Assembly (NCBI GenBank): GCA_002338125.1
Contig: DDHN01000008.1
Coordinates: forward strand, 113,094 to 176,152
Direction: 5' to 3'
DNA from: Patescibacteria group bacterium UBA1875
Lineage (GTDB): Bacteria; Patescibacteriota; CPR2; UBA1875
Length of the DNA: 63,059 nucleotides
How positions within the stretch are numbered: position 1 is the stretch's first letter; each line of letters opens with the position of its first letter. The notes beneath the pieces are model-generated. The model had not been told where the DNA came from, made no database searches, and saw only the letters and a program-made list of their open reading frames with translations. The translations under genes and the position numbers were made by a program. This document shows, one piece after another, positions 1 to 7,475 of this stretch.

Positions 1-1
1 A

Positions 2-697
2 AAATATACAACAGTAAAAAGAGGGGTCGAAGTCAAAAGTATCAATGCAGAAAGTTTAGCGGCTGATATTGAAAAGTCTCATGTCAGAGAGCTTAATATT
101 GTTATCAAGGCCGATGTTGCCGGATCACTCGATGCTATTAAAGAATCATTAATTAAGTTGAATAATAAATATGTAGTTATAAAGTTTGTTGGGGAAGGTG
201 TCGGGGAAGTTTCAGAGAATGATTTAAACATGGCCGAAGTTTCCGATAAAATTATTCTTGCCTTCAAGAGCAAAGTATCGCCGAAGATAAAAAAGGATGC
301 TCAGGCAAAGGGTGTCAGACTTAAAAGTTACGATGTTATTTACGAGCTTATCTCTGATGTGAAAAAAATAATGGCCGAATTGATGCCAGTGGAAAGGATA
401 GAGACAGTAATTGGACACCTCAAAATATTGGCAATTTTTAAAGTTTCACCCAAGAAAACCGTTGTAGGTGGCAAGGTCGAGGAGGGCAAGGTAGAAAAAG
501 GAGTCTGGGCTAGATTAAAACGAAAAGGGGAAATAATTGGTGAATATGAAATTATAGAAGTCCAAAAAGGTATGAATGTAGTTGCAAACGCTCAGGCAGG
601 AGAAGAATGCGGTATTTCTTTTTCAGAAAAGGTCAAAACTGAGGTCGGTGATGTTTTAGAATTTTACACAATTTCAGAAAAGAAGAAAGAAATGTAA
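2..697 (+). CDS. infB: Translation initiation factor IF-2, C-terminal part (5' end outside window)
   Basis: The reading frame is open from the first bases of the window, so the gene starts upstream; about 231 codons are present. The visible protein matches the end of IF-2. A stretch beginning VKRGVEVKSINAES precedes domain 3 (ELNIVIKADVAGSLDAIKES), and a terminal beta-barrel follows that in the family binds the formyl-Met-tRNA acceptor end (for example KVSPKKTVVGGKVEEG and ARLKRKGEIIGEYEI). The GTPase domain is not in the window. IF-2 brings initiator tRNA to the 30S subunit and promotes 50S joining. The stop codon is immediately followed by the rbfA ATG, so the two are surely co-transcribed. 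In many bacteria nusA precedes infB; here nusA lies 14 kb away in its own unit. Confidence 0.93.
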   Translation, partial: KYTTVKRGVEVKSINAESLAADIEKSHVRELNIVIKADVAGSLDAIKESLIKLNNKYVVIKFVGEGVGEVSENDLNMAEVSDKIILAFKSKVSPKIKKDAQAKGVRLKSYDVIYELISDVKKIMAELMPVERIETVIGHLKILAIFKVSPKKTVVGGKVEEGKVEKGVWARLKRKGEIIGEYEIIEVQKGMNVVANAQAGEECGISFSEKVKTEVGDVLEFYTISEKKKEM

Positions 698-1015
698 ATG
701 AGCGAGCGGGTTAAAAGGGTTAATGAACTAATACGGGAATTAGTTTCTAGCGCCATAGCACAAAATATCGATAAAAAATATTTACCGACTGTAACGGCTG
801 TGGAAACCTCTCGAGATTTAAAAAGTGCCTTAGTCTGGGTTTCGGTTCTTAAAGATGAAGAGGGCTTCGTAGATCAGTTGAGGAAAGAAAAGAATAAAAT
901 TCAGCACGAAGTAACTTCTAAAATGTATACCAAATATACTCCGATTCTCACTTTTCAAATAGACCATTCTGGTGAACATGCTCAAAGGATAGAGGAGCTT
1001 TTAAATGGAAATTGA
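698..1015 (+). CDS. rbfA: Ribosome-binding factor A
   Basis: A protein of 105 residues that fits RbfA in length and pattern: an N-terminal helix with RVKRVNELIRELVSSAI, the strand with VTAVETSRDLKSALVWVSVL, and a late HSGEHAQRIEELL segment that matches the usual end of the single KH-like domain. RbfA binds the 30S subunit near the 5' helix of 16S rRNA and assists late maturation. It starts at the base after the infB stop and overlaps the next gene by 11 bases, giving the common order infB-rbfA-DHH phosphoesterase. Confidence 0.92.
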   Translation: MSERVKRVNELIRELVSSAIAQNIDKKYLPTVTAVETSRDLKSALVWVSVLKDEEGFVDQLRKEKNKIQHEVTSKMYTKYTPILTFQIDHSGEHAQRIEELLNGN

Positions 1016-1964
1016 TTTTACTAAAACCATAATAGAGATAAATAAAGCTGATAAAATAGGGCTAGTAACTCATCTTTTAGGTGATGGCGACGCTTTTGGT
1101 TCTCTTTTGGGTTTGCGAAATATATTGGAAAAATTAGATAAAAAAGTCGTTATATTCTCCAATGAAACACTTGGCAAACAAATAGATTTTTTATCTGATA
1201 ATGCTAATTATGATCCTATAGATGAGTATATTCCAATCAACCTTTTAATAACGTTAGATACGGCTAATCTAAGTAGGCTAACTTGCCCGAATGTTTTCAG
1301 TAAAGCTTTGAAGAGTGGCACAAAAACTTTGATAATCGACCATCATGCCGAGGGCGATATTTATGATTTAGCTGATATTGTTTTAAGCAATACAGAGATT
1401 TCTAGTACTTCGGAGATAGTTTTTTGGTTGTCTCAAGAAATGGGGATGAGGCTTGATAGAGAGACTGCCGAATACCTTTTGATTGGTATTGAGACTGATA
1501 CAAACTTTTTGAAAAATCCCAACAGCGTAAACAAAACCACATTTACTGCAAAGGCAGAACTTTTAAAGTATGGTGCAAGAGCTAAAAAGATAATTGAAAA
1601 ACTAAATGAAACCAACAGTATTAACAATCTAAAATTTACCGGTAGTATTGTTAAGAGGGCTCAACTTAGTAAAAAATATGGTATTTTATCTACCTATATC
1701 ACCTCAGCTGATCAGAAGGAGTATAATATTGACCCTGGCTCTTCTTCGGCAATTTGTAATTTTTTAGATCAAGCTCGGAATGCCAAGGTAGTTTTGGTAG
1801 CGGAACAAAGAGATAATATTATTAAGGTTTCGATGCGTTCAAATAATTCAAATGTAAATGTAGCCCAATTAGCTTCATTTTTTGGTGGTGGCGGTCATGT
1901 GAAGGCAGCTGGTTTTGATTTTATCGGAAACCTAAACGATATTATAGAAAGCATAAAAGTATAA
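1005..1964 (+). CDS. DHH/DHHA1 phosphoesterase, NrnA-like (oligoribonuclease / pAp phosphatase)
   Basis: A protein of 319 residues with the DHH layout: motif I as HLLGDGDAFGS near residues 23-33, the name motif IDHH near 111-114, and a C-terminal DHHA1 domain ending in a glycine-rich GGGGHVKAAG near 294-303. These acidic and histidine residues bind two Mn ions in the family. The size and the position after rbfA match NrnA-type enzymes, which degrade 2-5 nt RNAs and dephosphorylate pAp. Such enzymes stand in for Orn. It overlaps rbfA by 11 bases and ends a transcription unit; the next gene has its own promoter. A cyclic dinucleotide phosphodiesterase activity is a less likely alternative. Confidence 0.85.
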   Translation: MEIDFTKTIIEINKADKIGLVTHLLGDGDAFGSLLGLRNILEKLDKKVVIFSNETLGKQIDFLSDNANYDPIDEYIPINLLITLDTANLSRLTCPNVFSKALKSGTKTLIIDHHAEGDIYDLADIVLSNTEISSTSEIVFWLSQEMGMRLDRETAEYLLIGIETDTNFLKNPNSVNKTTFTAKAELLKYGARAKKIIEKLNETNSINNLKFTGSIVKRAQLSKKYGILSTYITSADQKEYNIDPGSSSAICNFLDQARNAKVVLVAEQRDNIIKVSMRSNNSNVNVAQLASFFGGGGHVKAAGFDFIGNLNDIIESIKV

Positions 1965-1971
1965 ATAATTG

Positions 1972-2001
1972 TTGACACCTTTTTCTAAAAAGCGCTACAC
2001 T
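1972..2001 (+). promoter_or_regulatory. Sigma70-type promoter of the response regulator
   Basis: A perfect TTGACA (1972-1977) is separated by 18 bases from TACACT (1996-2001). The start codon lies 28 bases after the -10 box and is preceded by GGAGG at 2016-2020. Confidence 0.75.
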
Positions 2002-2029
2002 AGTGGTAACAAAATGGAGGGTAAACTTT

Positions 2030-2410
2030 ATGGCTGAAAAAGGAAAAATTCTAATTGTTGAAGATGATCGATACATTTCAAAGATGTATCAGCTTAAATT
2101 ATCGCTTGAAGGTTACGAGGTTGAAGTTGCTGAAAATGGTAAAGATGGTGTTGATAAAGTAAAAGAATTTATGCCGAATATTATTCTTTTGGACATCCTG
2201 ATGCCAGAACTGGACGGTTTTGAAGTTCTAAAAATTATTAAAGGAGATGATGCCACAAAGGATATCCCAGTCCTTATAATGAGTAATCTTGGTCAGGAAG
2301 ATCATGTAGAAAAAGGAATGAAGCTTGGAGCTGTTGGCTACATAGTAAAAAGCCAGTATACTCCATCAAAAGTAGTCGAGAAAATTAAAAGTATTATAGC
2401 GGGTAAATAG
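2030..2410 (+). CDS. Single-domain response regulator (CheY-like receiver)
   Basis: A receiver domain of 126 residues and nothing else. It shows the acidic pair in ILIVEDDR (about residues 11-13), the phosphoacceptor Asp in ILLDILMPELDG (about 55), a conserved Ser in VLIMSN (about 84) and the switch Lys in YIVKSQYTPS (about 105). I chose the ATG at 2030 because GGAGG sits 9 bases upstream; an in-frame GTG at 2003 overlaps the -10 region. There is no output domain and no histidine kinase in the window, so the partner is unknown. It is a monocistronic unit with its own promoter and terminator. It probably relays a signal by protein contact. Confidence 0.9.
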   Translation: MAEKGKILIVEDDRYISKMYQLKLSLEGYEVEVAENGKDGVDKVKEFMPNIILLDILMPELDGFEVLKIIKGDDATKDIPVLIMSNLGQEDHVEKGMKLGAVGYIVKSQYTPSKVVEKIKSIIAGK

Positions 2411-2419
2411 TCCCAATAA

Positions 2420-2446
2420 AAAAGGCCGCAAATGCGGTCTTTTTTG
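2420..2446 (+). terminator. Intrinsic terminator after the response regulator
   Basis: A GC stem GGCCGCA/TGCGGTC with a two-base loop is followed by six T. The T-tract runs directly into the next promoter's TGATATAAT. Confidence 0.85.
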
Positions 2447-2453
2447 ATATAAT
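2445..2453 (+). promoter_or_regulatory. Extended -10 promoter of gatB, predicting a leaderless transcript
   Basis: TGA-TATAAT is an extended -10 element. Only nine bases separate the box from the gatB ATG, and there is no Shine-Dalgarno sequence, so the transcript probably begins within about 3 bases of the start codon. Confidence 0.7.
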
Positions 2454-2462
2454 ATTTCTACT

Positions 2463-3953
2463 ATGCAAAATTATGAAACAGTTGTTGGTTTAGAAATCCA
2501 TGCCCATTTAAAAACTGAAAGTAAAATGTTTTGTCGGTGTGCTACTGCGCCAAAAGGTAGAGATTATGAATCGAGCAAAAAAGATGAACCAAATATTCGA
2601 ATTTGCCCAATCTGCACCGGGCAGCCAGGGACTCTGCCAATTGCCAATCGGAAAGCAATAGAGGACACAATCCTACTGGGGTTAGCATTAGGTTCCAGAA
2701 TTCCCGATTCTTTTAATTTTGAACGTAAAAACTATTATTATCCAGATCTGCCGAAGGCTTATCAAATAACTTCTGCTACCAGGCCACCCGTTATCGGTGG
2801 GGGTCTAGAAATAGACGTTAGAGGAAGTCAGAAGTTTATTGAACTTGATCATATTCATCTAGAAGAAGATGCCGGGAAGTTAACTCATCCAAAGGCAGGT
2901 GATTATTCGTTAGTTGATCTTAATAGAGCAGGGACTCCGTTACTTGAAATAATTACAAAACCAGTTCTTTCTTCTGGAATTGAAGCCGCAAGTTTCATGA
3001 GAAACTTACAATCAATTCTCCGATATCTAAATATCTCTGATGCTGATATGGAGAAAGGGCAGATGCGTTGTGATGCTAATATTTCCGTTCGAAAATCTGG
3101 TTCTAAGCAGCTAGGGGCAAAGGTTGAAGTTAAGAATATTAACTCATTTAAAATGGTAGCAGCAGCAATTGATTATGAGTCAAAAAGGCAAGTAGAAGCA
3201 ATAGAAAATGGGGAAAAGATAGAACAACAAACACGAGGCTGGGATTCAAATAAGGGTAAAACCATTGCTCAAAGAACAAAAGAATATGCGAACGATTATC
3301 GTTACTTTCCTGAACCTGATTTGCCTCCATTTGAAATAGGAAAAGGTAAAGCCCTTGATCCGGAAATTATTAATGACCGCCTTCCGGAATTACCGAAGGA
3401 AAAAAGAGTAAGATTCAAATCAGAATATGGTTTAGCGGAAAGCGATGCTCATATTATTTCAGCAAATTTTGATTTAGCAAAATACTTTGAAGATATCATT
3501 CTACATTTGCCAGAGGCAGCTGAAGGTTCAGCTAATGCTCGTCAAGTTGGAAAGATGGTTGCCAACCTTATGATCAATGAAATGCTCGGAAAAATTACTG
3601 GGATTGAAAATATTTATAATTCCAAAGTAACTCCCGAAAATTTTGCTGGGCTTGTTAGTCTTCTAGTTCAGGAAAAAATTACTGGGAAATTAGCTAAGAT
3701 TATACTCGCCAAGATGATTAAAACTGGGAAGTCTGCTTATAATATTGTTAAAGAAGAAGAGATCGAGAAAATAGATGTCAAAAGTCTTGAACAAATAATT
3801 AATGGAGTCATTTCGGGTAACCCTCATGAAGTAGAAAGGTACCGAAATGGAGAAACAAAACTCTTTGGATTCTTTGTGGGCCAAGTTATGAAGGAGAGCA
3901 AAGGTCAGGCAGACCCATCGGCAACCAGTAAGATACTAAGAGAAAAATTATGA
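2463..3953 (+). CDS. gatB: Asp-tRNA(Asn)/Glu-tRNA(Gln) amidotransferase subunit B
   Basis: A full-length GatB of 496 residues. It begins with the typical ETVVGLEIHAHLKTESKMFC and continues with CPICTGQPGTLPI, YYYPDLPKAYQI, HLEEDAGKL, DLNRAGTPLLEI, MEKGQMRCDANIS and the tRNA-binding GatB/YqeY tail (ISGNPHEVERYRNGETKLFGFF). In the GatCAB complex it phosphorylates mischarged Glu-tRNA(Gln) or Asp-tRNA(Asn) and passes it on for amidation. The partners gatA and gatC are not in this window. No Shine-Dalgarno is visible, and the -10 box sits at the start codon. Its stop overlaps the start of the next small gene (ATGA). Confidence 0.95.
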   Translation: MQNYETVVGLEIHAHLKTESKMFCRCATAPKGRDYESSKKDEPNIRICPICTGQPGTLPIANRKAIEDTILLGLALGSRIPDSFNFERKNYYYPDLPKAYQITSATRPPVIGGGLEIDVRGSQKFIELDHIHLEEDAGKLTHPKAGDYSLVDLNRAGTPLLEIITKPVLSSGIEAASFMRNLQSILRYLNISDADMEKGQMRCDANISVRKSGSKQLGAKVEVKNINSFKMVAAAIDYESKRQVEAIENGEKIEQQTRGWDSNKGKTIAQRTKEYANDYRYFPEPDLPPFEIGKGKALDPEIINDRLPELPKEKRVRFKSEYGLAESDAHIISANFDLAKYFEDIILHLPEAAEGSANARQVGKMVANLMINEMLGKITGIENIYNSKVTPENFAGLVSLLVQEKITGKLAKIILAKMIKTGKSAYNIVKEEEIEKIDVKSLEQIINGVISGNPHEVERYRNGETKLFGFFVGQVMKESKGQADPSATSKILREKL

Positions 3954-4123
3954 GAAAACAGTCAGTCATAAACTTTATCTTCGGAATTATAATTTTGATA
4001 CTAATGGCATTGATTTATCGTTTTGCAATTGGTGGAGCAGAAGATGATTGGCGCTGCAAAAATGGCAGCTGGGTTCGGCATGGAAACCCAACAGAAGCAA
4101 TGCCTTCCGTAGAGTGCAATTAG
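3950..4123 (+). CDS. Small membrane-anchored protein with a C-x(n)-W-V-x-H-G-N-P motif
   Basis: A 57-residue open frame starts in an ATGA overlap with gatB. Residues 1-3 are basic and residues 6-25 form one hydrophobic helix (VINFIFGIIILILMALIY), followed by a short exposed tail DDWRCKNGSWVRHGNP with a second Cys close to the C-terminus. This looks like an anchored exported mini-domain with one possible disulfide. I recall tails of the form W-x-C-x-N-G-x-W-V-x-H-G-N-P in small hypothetical proteins of Patescibacteria, but cannot check it here. Function unknown; coupling to gatB is probably only for expression. Confidence 0.7.
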   Translation: MRKQSVINFIFGIIILILMALIYRFAIGGAEDDWRCKNGSWVRHGNPTEAMPSVECN

Positions 4124-4141
4124 TCTTTTAAAGTAATAATC

Positions 4142-4170
4142 TTGTAATGAAGCGTCAACTGGATTACAAT
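4142..4170 (+). promoter_or_regulatory. Promoter of the ABC exporter operon
   Basis: TTGTAA (4142-4147), a 17-base spacer and TACAAT (4165-4170). Only seven bases follow before the GTG start, and no ribosome-binding site is visible, so this is another likely leaderless promoter. Confidence 0.6.
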
Positions 4171-4177
4171 TTAATTC

Positions 4178-4954
4178 GTGTCTAAAACTATATTAAAAGT
4201 AAAAAATTTAAAAAAGTCTTATCCTGCGAAGAATGGTGGAGGCAGGGTTGAAGCTGTTCGAGGGGTGTCATTTGAGGTTCTTGAAGGTGAAATATTTGGC
4301 CTTTTAGGGCCTAATGGAGCCGGGAAGACAACAACATTAGAGATGATTGAGGGCTTAAAAAAAATTGATGATGGCACAGCGGAAATAGCTGGGCTAGACG
4401 TCCAAGAGCAAACTGATAAAATCAAAAGCATTATTGGTGTCCAGTTACAATCTTCATCCTTCTTTGAGTATTTAAATCTAGCAGAGTTACTGAAATATTT
4501 TGCTTCACTATATCATCAGAAGATAGACCCGGAGAAAATTTTAACAGAAGTTGATCTATTGCCGAAAAAGAAGGCTTATGTAAAAAACCTTTCCGGGGGT
4601 CAAAAACAACGTTTCTCGATTGCTTCAGCCCTTGTAAACAAACCTAAAATTCTTTTTTTAGATGAACCAACTACCGGTCTTGATCCACAAGCCAGACGAA
4701 ATCTTTGGGGTTTGATAGGTAAAATCAGAGATAAAGGCATGACAATTGTTCTTACTACTCATTATATGGATGAAGCAGAGTATTTATGTGATCGGACAGC
4801 AATTATGGATCAAGGTGAGATAATTGCTATCGACGACCCCCAAAAGTTAATCGATGGATTGTTAAAGAAGGGTTTCAAAAAGGAAATGGCCAATAAAGGA
4901 GCTAACTTGGAAGATGTTTTTTTGGATTTAACTGGTCATGAACTGAGGGAGTAA
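4178..4954 (+). CDS. ABC-2 type exporter, ATP-binding subunit
   Basis: A 258-residue ABC ATPase with Walker A GPNGAGKT (about 44-51), Q-loop around GVQLQSSSFF, signature LSGGQKQRF, Walker B ILFLDEPTTGLDPQ and H-switch TTHYMDEAEYLCD. The last 25 residues (NLEDVFLDLTGHELRE) are the tail usual in DrrA/CcmA-like drug or lipid exporters. It starts at GTG; a start at the ATG codons further in would remove the first strand. The stop overlaps the permease ATG (TAATGG), so the two subunits form one operon. Substrate cannot be told from sequence. Confidence 0.92.
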   Translation: MSKTILKVKNLKKSYPAKNGGGRVEAVRGVSFEVLEGEIFGLLGPNGAGKTTTLEMIEGLKKIDDGTAEIAGLDVQEQTDKIKSIIGVQLQSSSFFEYLNLAELLKYFASLYHQKIDPEKILTEVDLLPKKKAYVKNLSGGQKQRFSIASALVNKPKILFLDEPTTGLDPQARRNLWGLIGKIRDKGMTIVLTTHYMDEAEYLCDRTAIMDQGEIIAIDDPQKLIDGLLKKGFKKEMANKGANLEDVFLDLTGHELRE

Positions 4955-6066
4955 TGGAAAAAATGAAAGAATATTTAACTACGCTTGTTAAAATCACTGG
5001 TTACTCAATGAAAATGTTTTTTAGAGATCGGGCTGCTATTTTCTTTTCTCTGTTTTTACCGCTTCTCATAATGCTGATTTTTGGGATTCTTGATTTCGAG
5101 GGGAATCTAAATGTTCGTTTAACTATTATAGACAAAGCTGATAATCAGATTTCGGAGGGCTTTGTTTCTGGGCTTTCTAAAGTTGATCCGGTTACTGTTA
5201 CCGAAGGAGACGATAAAGAAGCAGCTATCGAGGCTATTGAAAACGAAGATTCAGATATGTTGATGATTCTTCCAAAAGATTTCGGGGCTTTAATAGGCAG
5301 AGAAGACACTATTCAGGAGATACCAATTTACTATAAAGAAAATACTCAAAGTAATGTTAGCCAAGTGGGCCTAACTATACTCAAAGAATATCTTGATGGG
5401 TACACGCACCAAGTAACAGGAACCCCTTATTTATTCGAACTAGCCGAAAACAAGGTAGAAGCCAAAGATTTAAAGTATATCGACTATCTCATACCGGGCA
5501 TTGTCGGTATGGGAATTATGTTTATGAGTATGTTTGGTGTCGTTGGAGCTATCGTCTCTTGGCGAGAGAGAGGAGTGATGAGGCGATTGCTAGCAACCCC
5601 AATCAGGCCGTCTATTGTCCTTGTAAGTCAGGTGATAACCCGTCTTACGATTGCAATTATGCAGGCTGCAATTATTATTCTTCTTGGGATTATCTTTTTT
5701 GATCTAACGGTTATCGGCAACTTTTTGCTAATTTTTCTAATCATAATTATGGGAGCAGCAATTTTCCTTACTTTTGGTTTCGCTATCTCCGGGGTTGGCA
5801 ATTCTCAAAATACAGCTACGGCTGTTGCAAATTTGTTCTTGATGCCACAAATGTTTTTATCGGGCACATTTTTTCCAAGAGATACTTTTCCGGAGTATTT
5901 AAAAGTGATTACTGACTACTTGCCTTTAACCTATCTTAATGACGCTCTTAGATTGGTTATGGTCGAAGGGAGAGGGTTTGTCGATATTGAGACTCCGTTA
6001 ATTGGTCTTACTGTTTGGATAGCGATTTCATTTTTTGCAGCTACAAAGCTTTTCAAGTGGGAGTGA
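4954..6066 (+). CDS. ABC-2 type exporter, permease subunit
   Basis: A 370-residue membrane protein: a cytoplasmic N-terminus, a first TM helix at about 25-47 (IFFSLFLPLLIMLIFGIL), a hydrophilic extracytoplasmic domain to about 170, then five TM segments. The ABC-2 signature region is clear (GIVGMGIMFMSMFGVVGAIV, then SWRERGVMRRLLATPIRP, then MFLSGTFFPRDTFPEYL). It pairs with the upstream ATPase, as a dimer of each in the family. It ends 2 bases before the convergent phosphatidyltransferase gene, with no terminator seen between them. Confidence 0.9.
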   Translation: MEKMKEYLTTLVKITGYSMKMFFRDRAAIFFSLFLPLLIMLIFGILDFEGNLNVRLTIIDKADNQISEGFVSGLSKVDPVTVTEGDDKEAAIEAIENEDSDMLMILPKDFGALIGREDTIQEIPIYYKENTQSNVSQVGLTILKEYLDGYTHQVTGTPYLFELAENKVEAKDLKYIDYLIPGIVGMGIMFMSMFGVVGAIVSWRERGVMRRLLATPIRPSIVLVSQVITRLTIAIMQAAIIILLGIIFFDLTVIGNFLLIFLIIIMGAAIFLTFGFAISGVGNSQNTATAVANLFLMPQMFLSGTFFPRDTFPEYLKVITDYLPLTYLNDALRLVMVEGRGFVDIETPLIGLTVWIAISFFAATKLFKWE

Positions 6067-6068
6067 TC

Positions 6069-6695
6069 TTACAATAGCTTAGTCTTTTTAAATATCCGAG
6101 CCTTGAATAAATCTTTTTTAATGTATATTTGTTTTGCACCTGCCAATAGTGCAAACAACAGGGCCAAGAGCAGAGTCCATTCCGATGTCATTATTAAGAT
6201 GTCAGAGTTTAATATAAGTCCAGTGGCAAAAGCTATAATTGCAATGCTTTGTAAGATCATTTTTATTTTACCGAAAATATTTGCACCCATTGGTCGTCCG
6301 ATTACTTTATAGGCAAACCCAGAAACTATATTGGCTATAATTTCGATTAAGATGACAGTTAAGAATATTTTGATAATCAAATATTCGGTACCGATAATAA
6401 AAAGCATTAAACCGATCAAAAGCTTATCTGCAACAGGATCGATAATTTTGCCAAGATCAGTAATCTGGTTTTTTCTTCGAGCTAATGCTCCATCCAAAAA
6501 ATCTGTTGAGACAGCAAATGAGAATACAACCAAGCCTGCTAAATTGTAGTTGTTCCTAAATAACCAATAAATTAATGGTAAAAGCAAAAATCGGACCAGG
6601 GTTAGGTGGTTAGGTTTTATTTTTTCAGGGATAGCTTTAAAAAATATTTTTTCTATTAAGATATCTAGCTTATTTTGAAGATTTACTGATTTCAT
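6069..6695 (-). CDS. CDP-alcohol phosphatidyltransferase (PgsA-like)
   Basis: A 208-residue integral membrane protein with the complete family motif D(x2)DG(x2)AR(x8)G(x3)D(x3)D, read here as DFLDGALAR then GKIIDPVADK, near residues 65-92. About five hydrophobic helices surround it. Family members move a phosphatidyl group from CDP-diacylglycerol to an alcohol such as glycerol-3-phosphate. PgsA is the best guess, but the alcohol cannot be inferred from the motif alone. It is on the minus strand, converging with the ABC permease and diverging from the next gene. Its -10-like TAAAAT ends six bases before the ATG, so it is probably leaderless. Confidence 0.85.
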   Translation of the reverse strand: MKSVNLQNKLDILIEKIFFKAIPEKIKPNHLTLVRFLLLPLIYWLFRNNYNLAGLVVFSFAVSTDFLDGALARRKNQITDLGKIIDPVADKLLIGLMLFIIGTEYLIIKIFLTVILIEIIANIVSGFAYKVIGRPMGANIFGKIKMILQSIAIIAFATGLILNSDILIMTSEWTLLLALLFALLAGAKQIYIKKDLFKARIFKKTKLL

Positions 6696-6740
6696 AGTAG
6701 TATTTTACTTCAATCACTGTATATTTGATATAATAAATAT
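6696..6740. promoter_or_regulatory. Divergent promoter region with two start-codon-proximal -10 boxes
   Basis: These 45 bases are all that separate two divergent genes. On the plus strand TGA-TATAAT (-10 at 6729-6734) ends six bases before the ATG at 6741. On the minus strand TAAAAT (6702-6707 complement) ends six bases before the ATG at 6695. Neither gene has room for a 5' leader or a ribosome-binding site. Confidence 0.65.
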
Positions 6741-7346
6741 ATGAAAAAAGCTAAATTATCAGAATTATGGCAAGAGGTTGAAAGCTCTTTGGCAGGGGAT
6801 AAGACTGCCGGTATCAAATTTGCCATTCTTGAAGCTCATAAAATCTTAGAAAACACTCTTCGATCGCAGGGTTACCCCGGTAAAACCTTAAAAAAACAAC
6901 TTTATTGGGCAGGCTATTCTTTGGAAGACGAAGATGGAATCAAGGCGGCGCTTGAAAAGCGTGATGATATATTACGTAATTTCGATTATGACCTCAGCAG
7001 TCTTGAAGCGGAAGAGATTATAAAAATGTATAAAAAAATTGTTCATGAAATCGTGACTAAGCCAAAATTTAGTTTCAAGAACAAATTAAAAGCTTTTTAC
7101 AAGATCCAATTAAATCCAAAATCTATTCTGTTTTGGCGAAATTTAGGTGTTATTGTTATTGTTTTATGCCTAATTAAGATTTTAGCTTATACTGAGTTTG
7201 GTAAAGTATTGTTAGGTGTGGTGGTAGCAATTACCGACTTAGTGATTTCATGGATTTCAGTAGCGGCGATAATGTTTATTGTAATTATCGTTCTCTTGGT
7301 TAATAACTATCTTGATAAAAAATCAAAGATCTTGATAAAAGAGTAA
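6741..7346 (+). CDS. Unrecognised protein: helical N-terminal domain plus two C-terminal TM helices
   Basis: A 201-residue protein. Residues 1-105 are helical and soluble (AILEAHKILENTLRSQGYPGKTL, then RDDILRNFDYDLSSLEAEEI and KMYKKIVHEI). Two hydrophobic helices follow at about 128-150 and 158-187, then a basic end. The N-terminal half resembles HEPN-like helical domains that begin with a long AxLEADKxLD helix and a GYxGxxL turn, but the usual R-x4-H motif is not intact. I would not assign nuclease activity. Likely a membrane-tethered helical domain of unknown role. Apparently leaderless; no terminator before dnaE's promoter. Confidence 0.75.
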   Translation: MKKAKLSELWQEVESSLAGDKTAGIKFAILEAHKILENTLRSQGYPGKTLKKQLYWAGYSLEDEDGIKAALEKRDDILRNFDYDLSSLEAEEIIKMYKKIVHEIVTKPKFSFKNKLKAFYKIQLNPKSILFWRNLGVIVIVLCLIKILAYTEFGKVLLGVVVAITDLVISWISVAAIMFIVIIVLLVNNYLDKKSKILIKE

Positions 7347-7379
7347 AATACTTTTTTATTTCGATAATTTTATCTATAC

Positions 7380-7475
7380 TATAATTATTAAGGAGGGAGC
7401 AATTCCTTTTTTTGTTGGGGGAGAAGCATAACTGTTTCTACCAGTTATCGTTTTTAATTTTAAAACAGAGGAGTT
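7380..7475 (+). promoter_or_regulatory. dnaE promoter and structured leader with a possible leader peptide
   Basis: TATAAT (7380-7385), overlapping a TATACT, begins a leader of about 80 bases. It holds a strong AAGGAGGG followed six bases later by a nine-codon open frame with an ATT first codon (7402-7431, stop TAA). The stop lies inside the left arm of a 7-bp hairpin ATAACTG/CAGTTAT (7428-7448), which is followed by CG and five T. A second Shine-Dalgarno, AGAGGAG, then serves dnaE. The arrangement looks like an attenuator, but the hairpin is AT-rich and the evidence is only positional. Confidence 0.4.

Noticed and set aside
6060..6075. Terminator between the convergent ABC permease and phosphatidyltransferase genes
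   Set aside because: The two-base gap and flanks contain no hairpin with a T-run.
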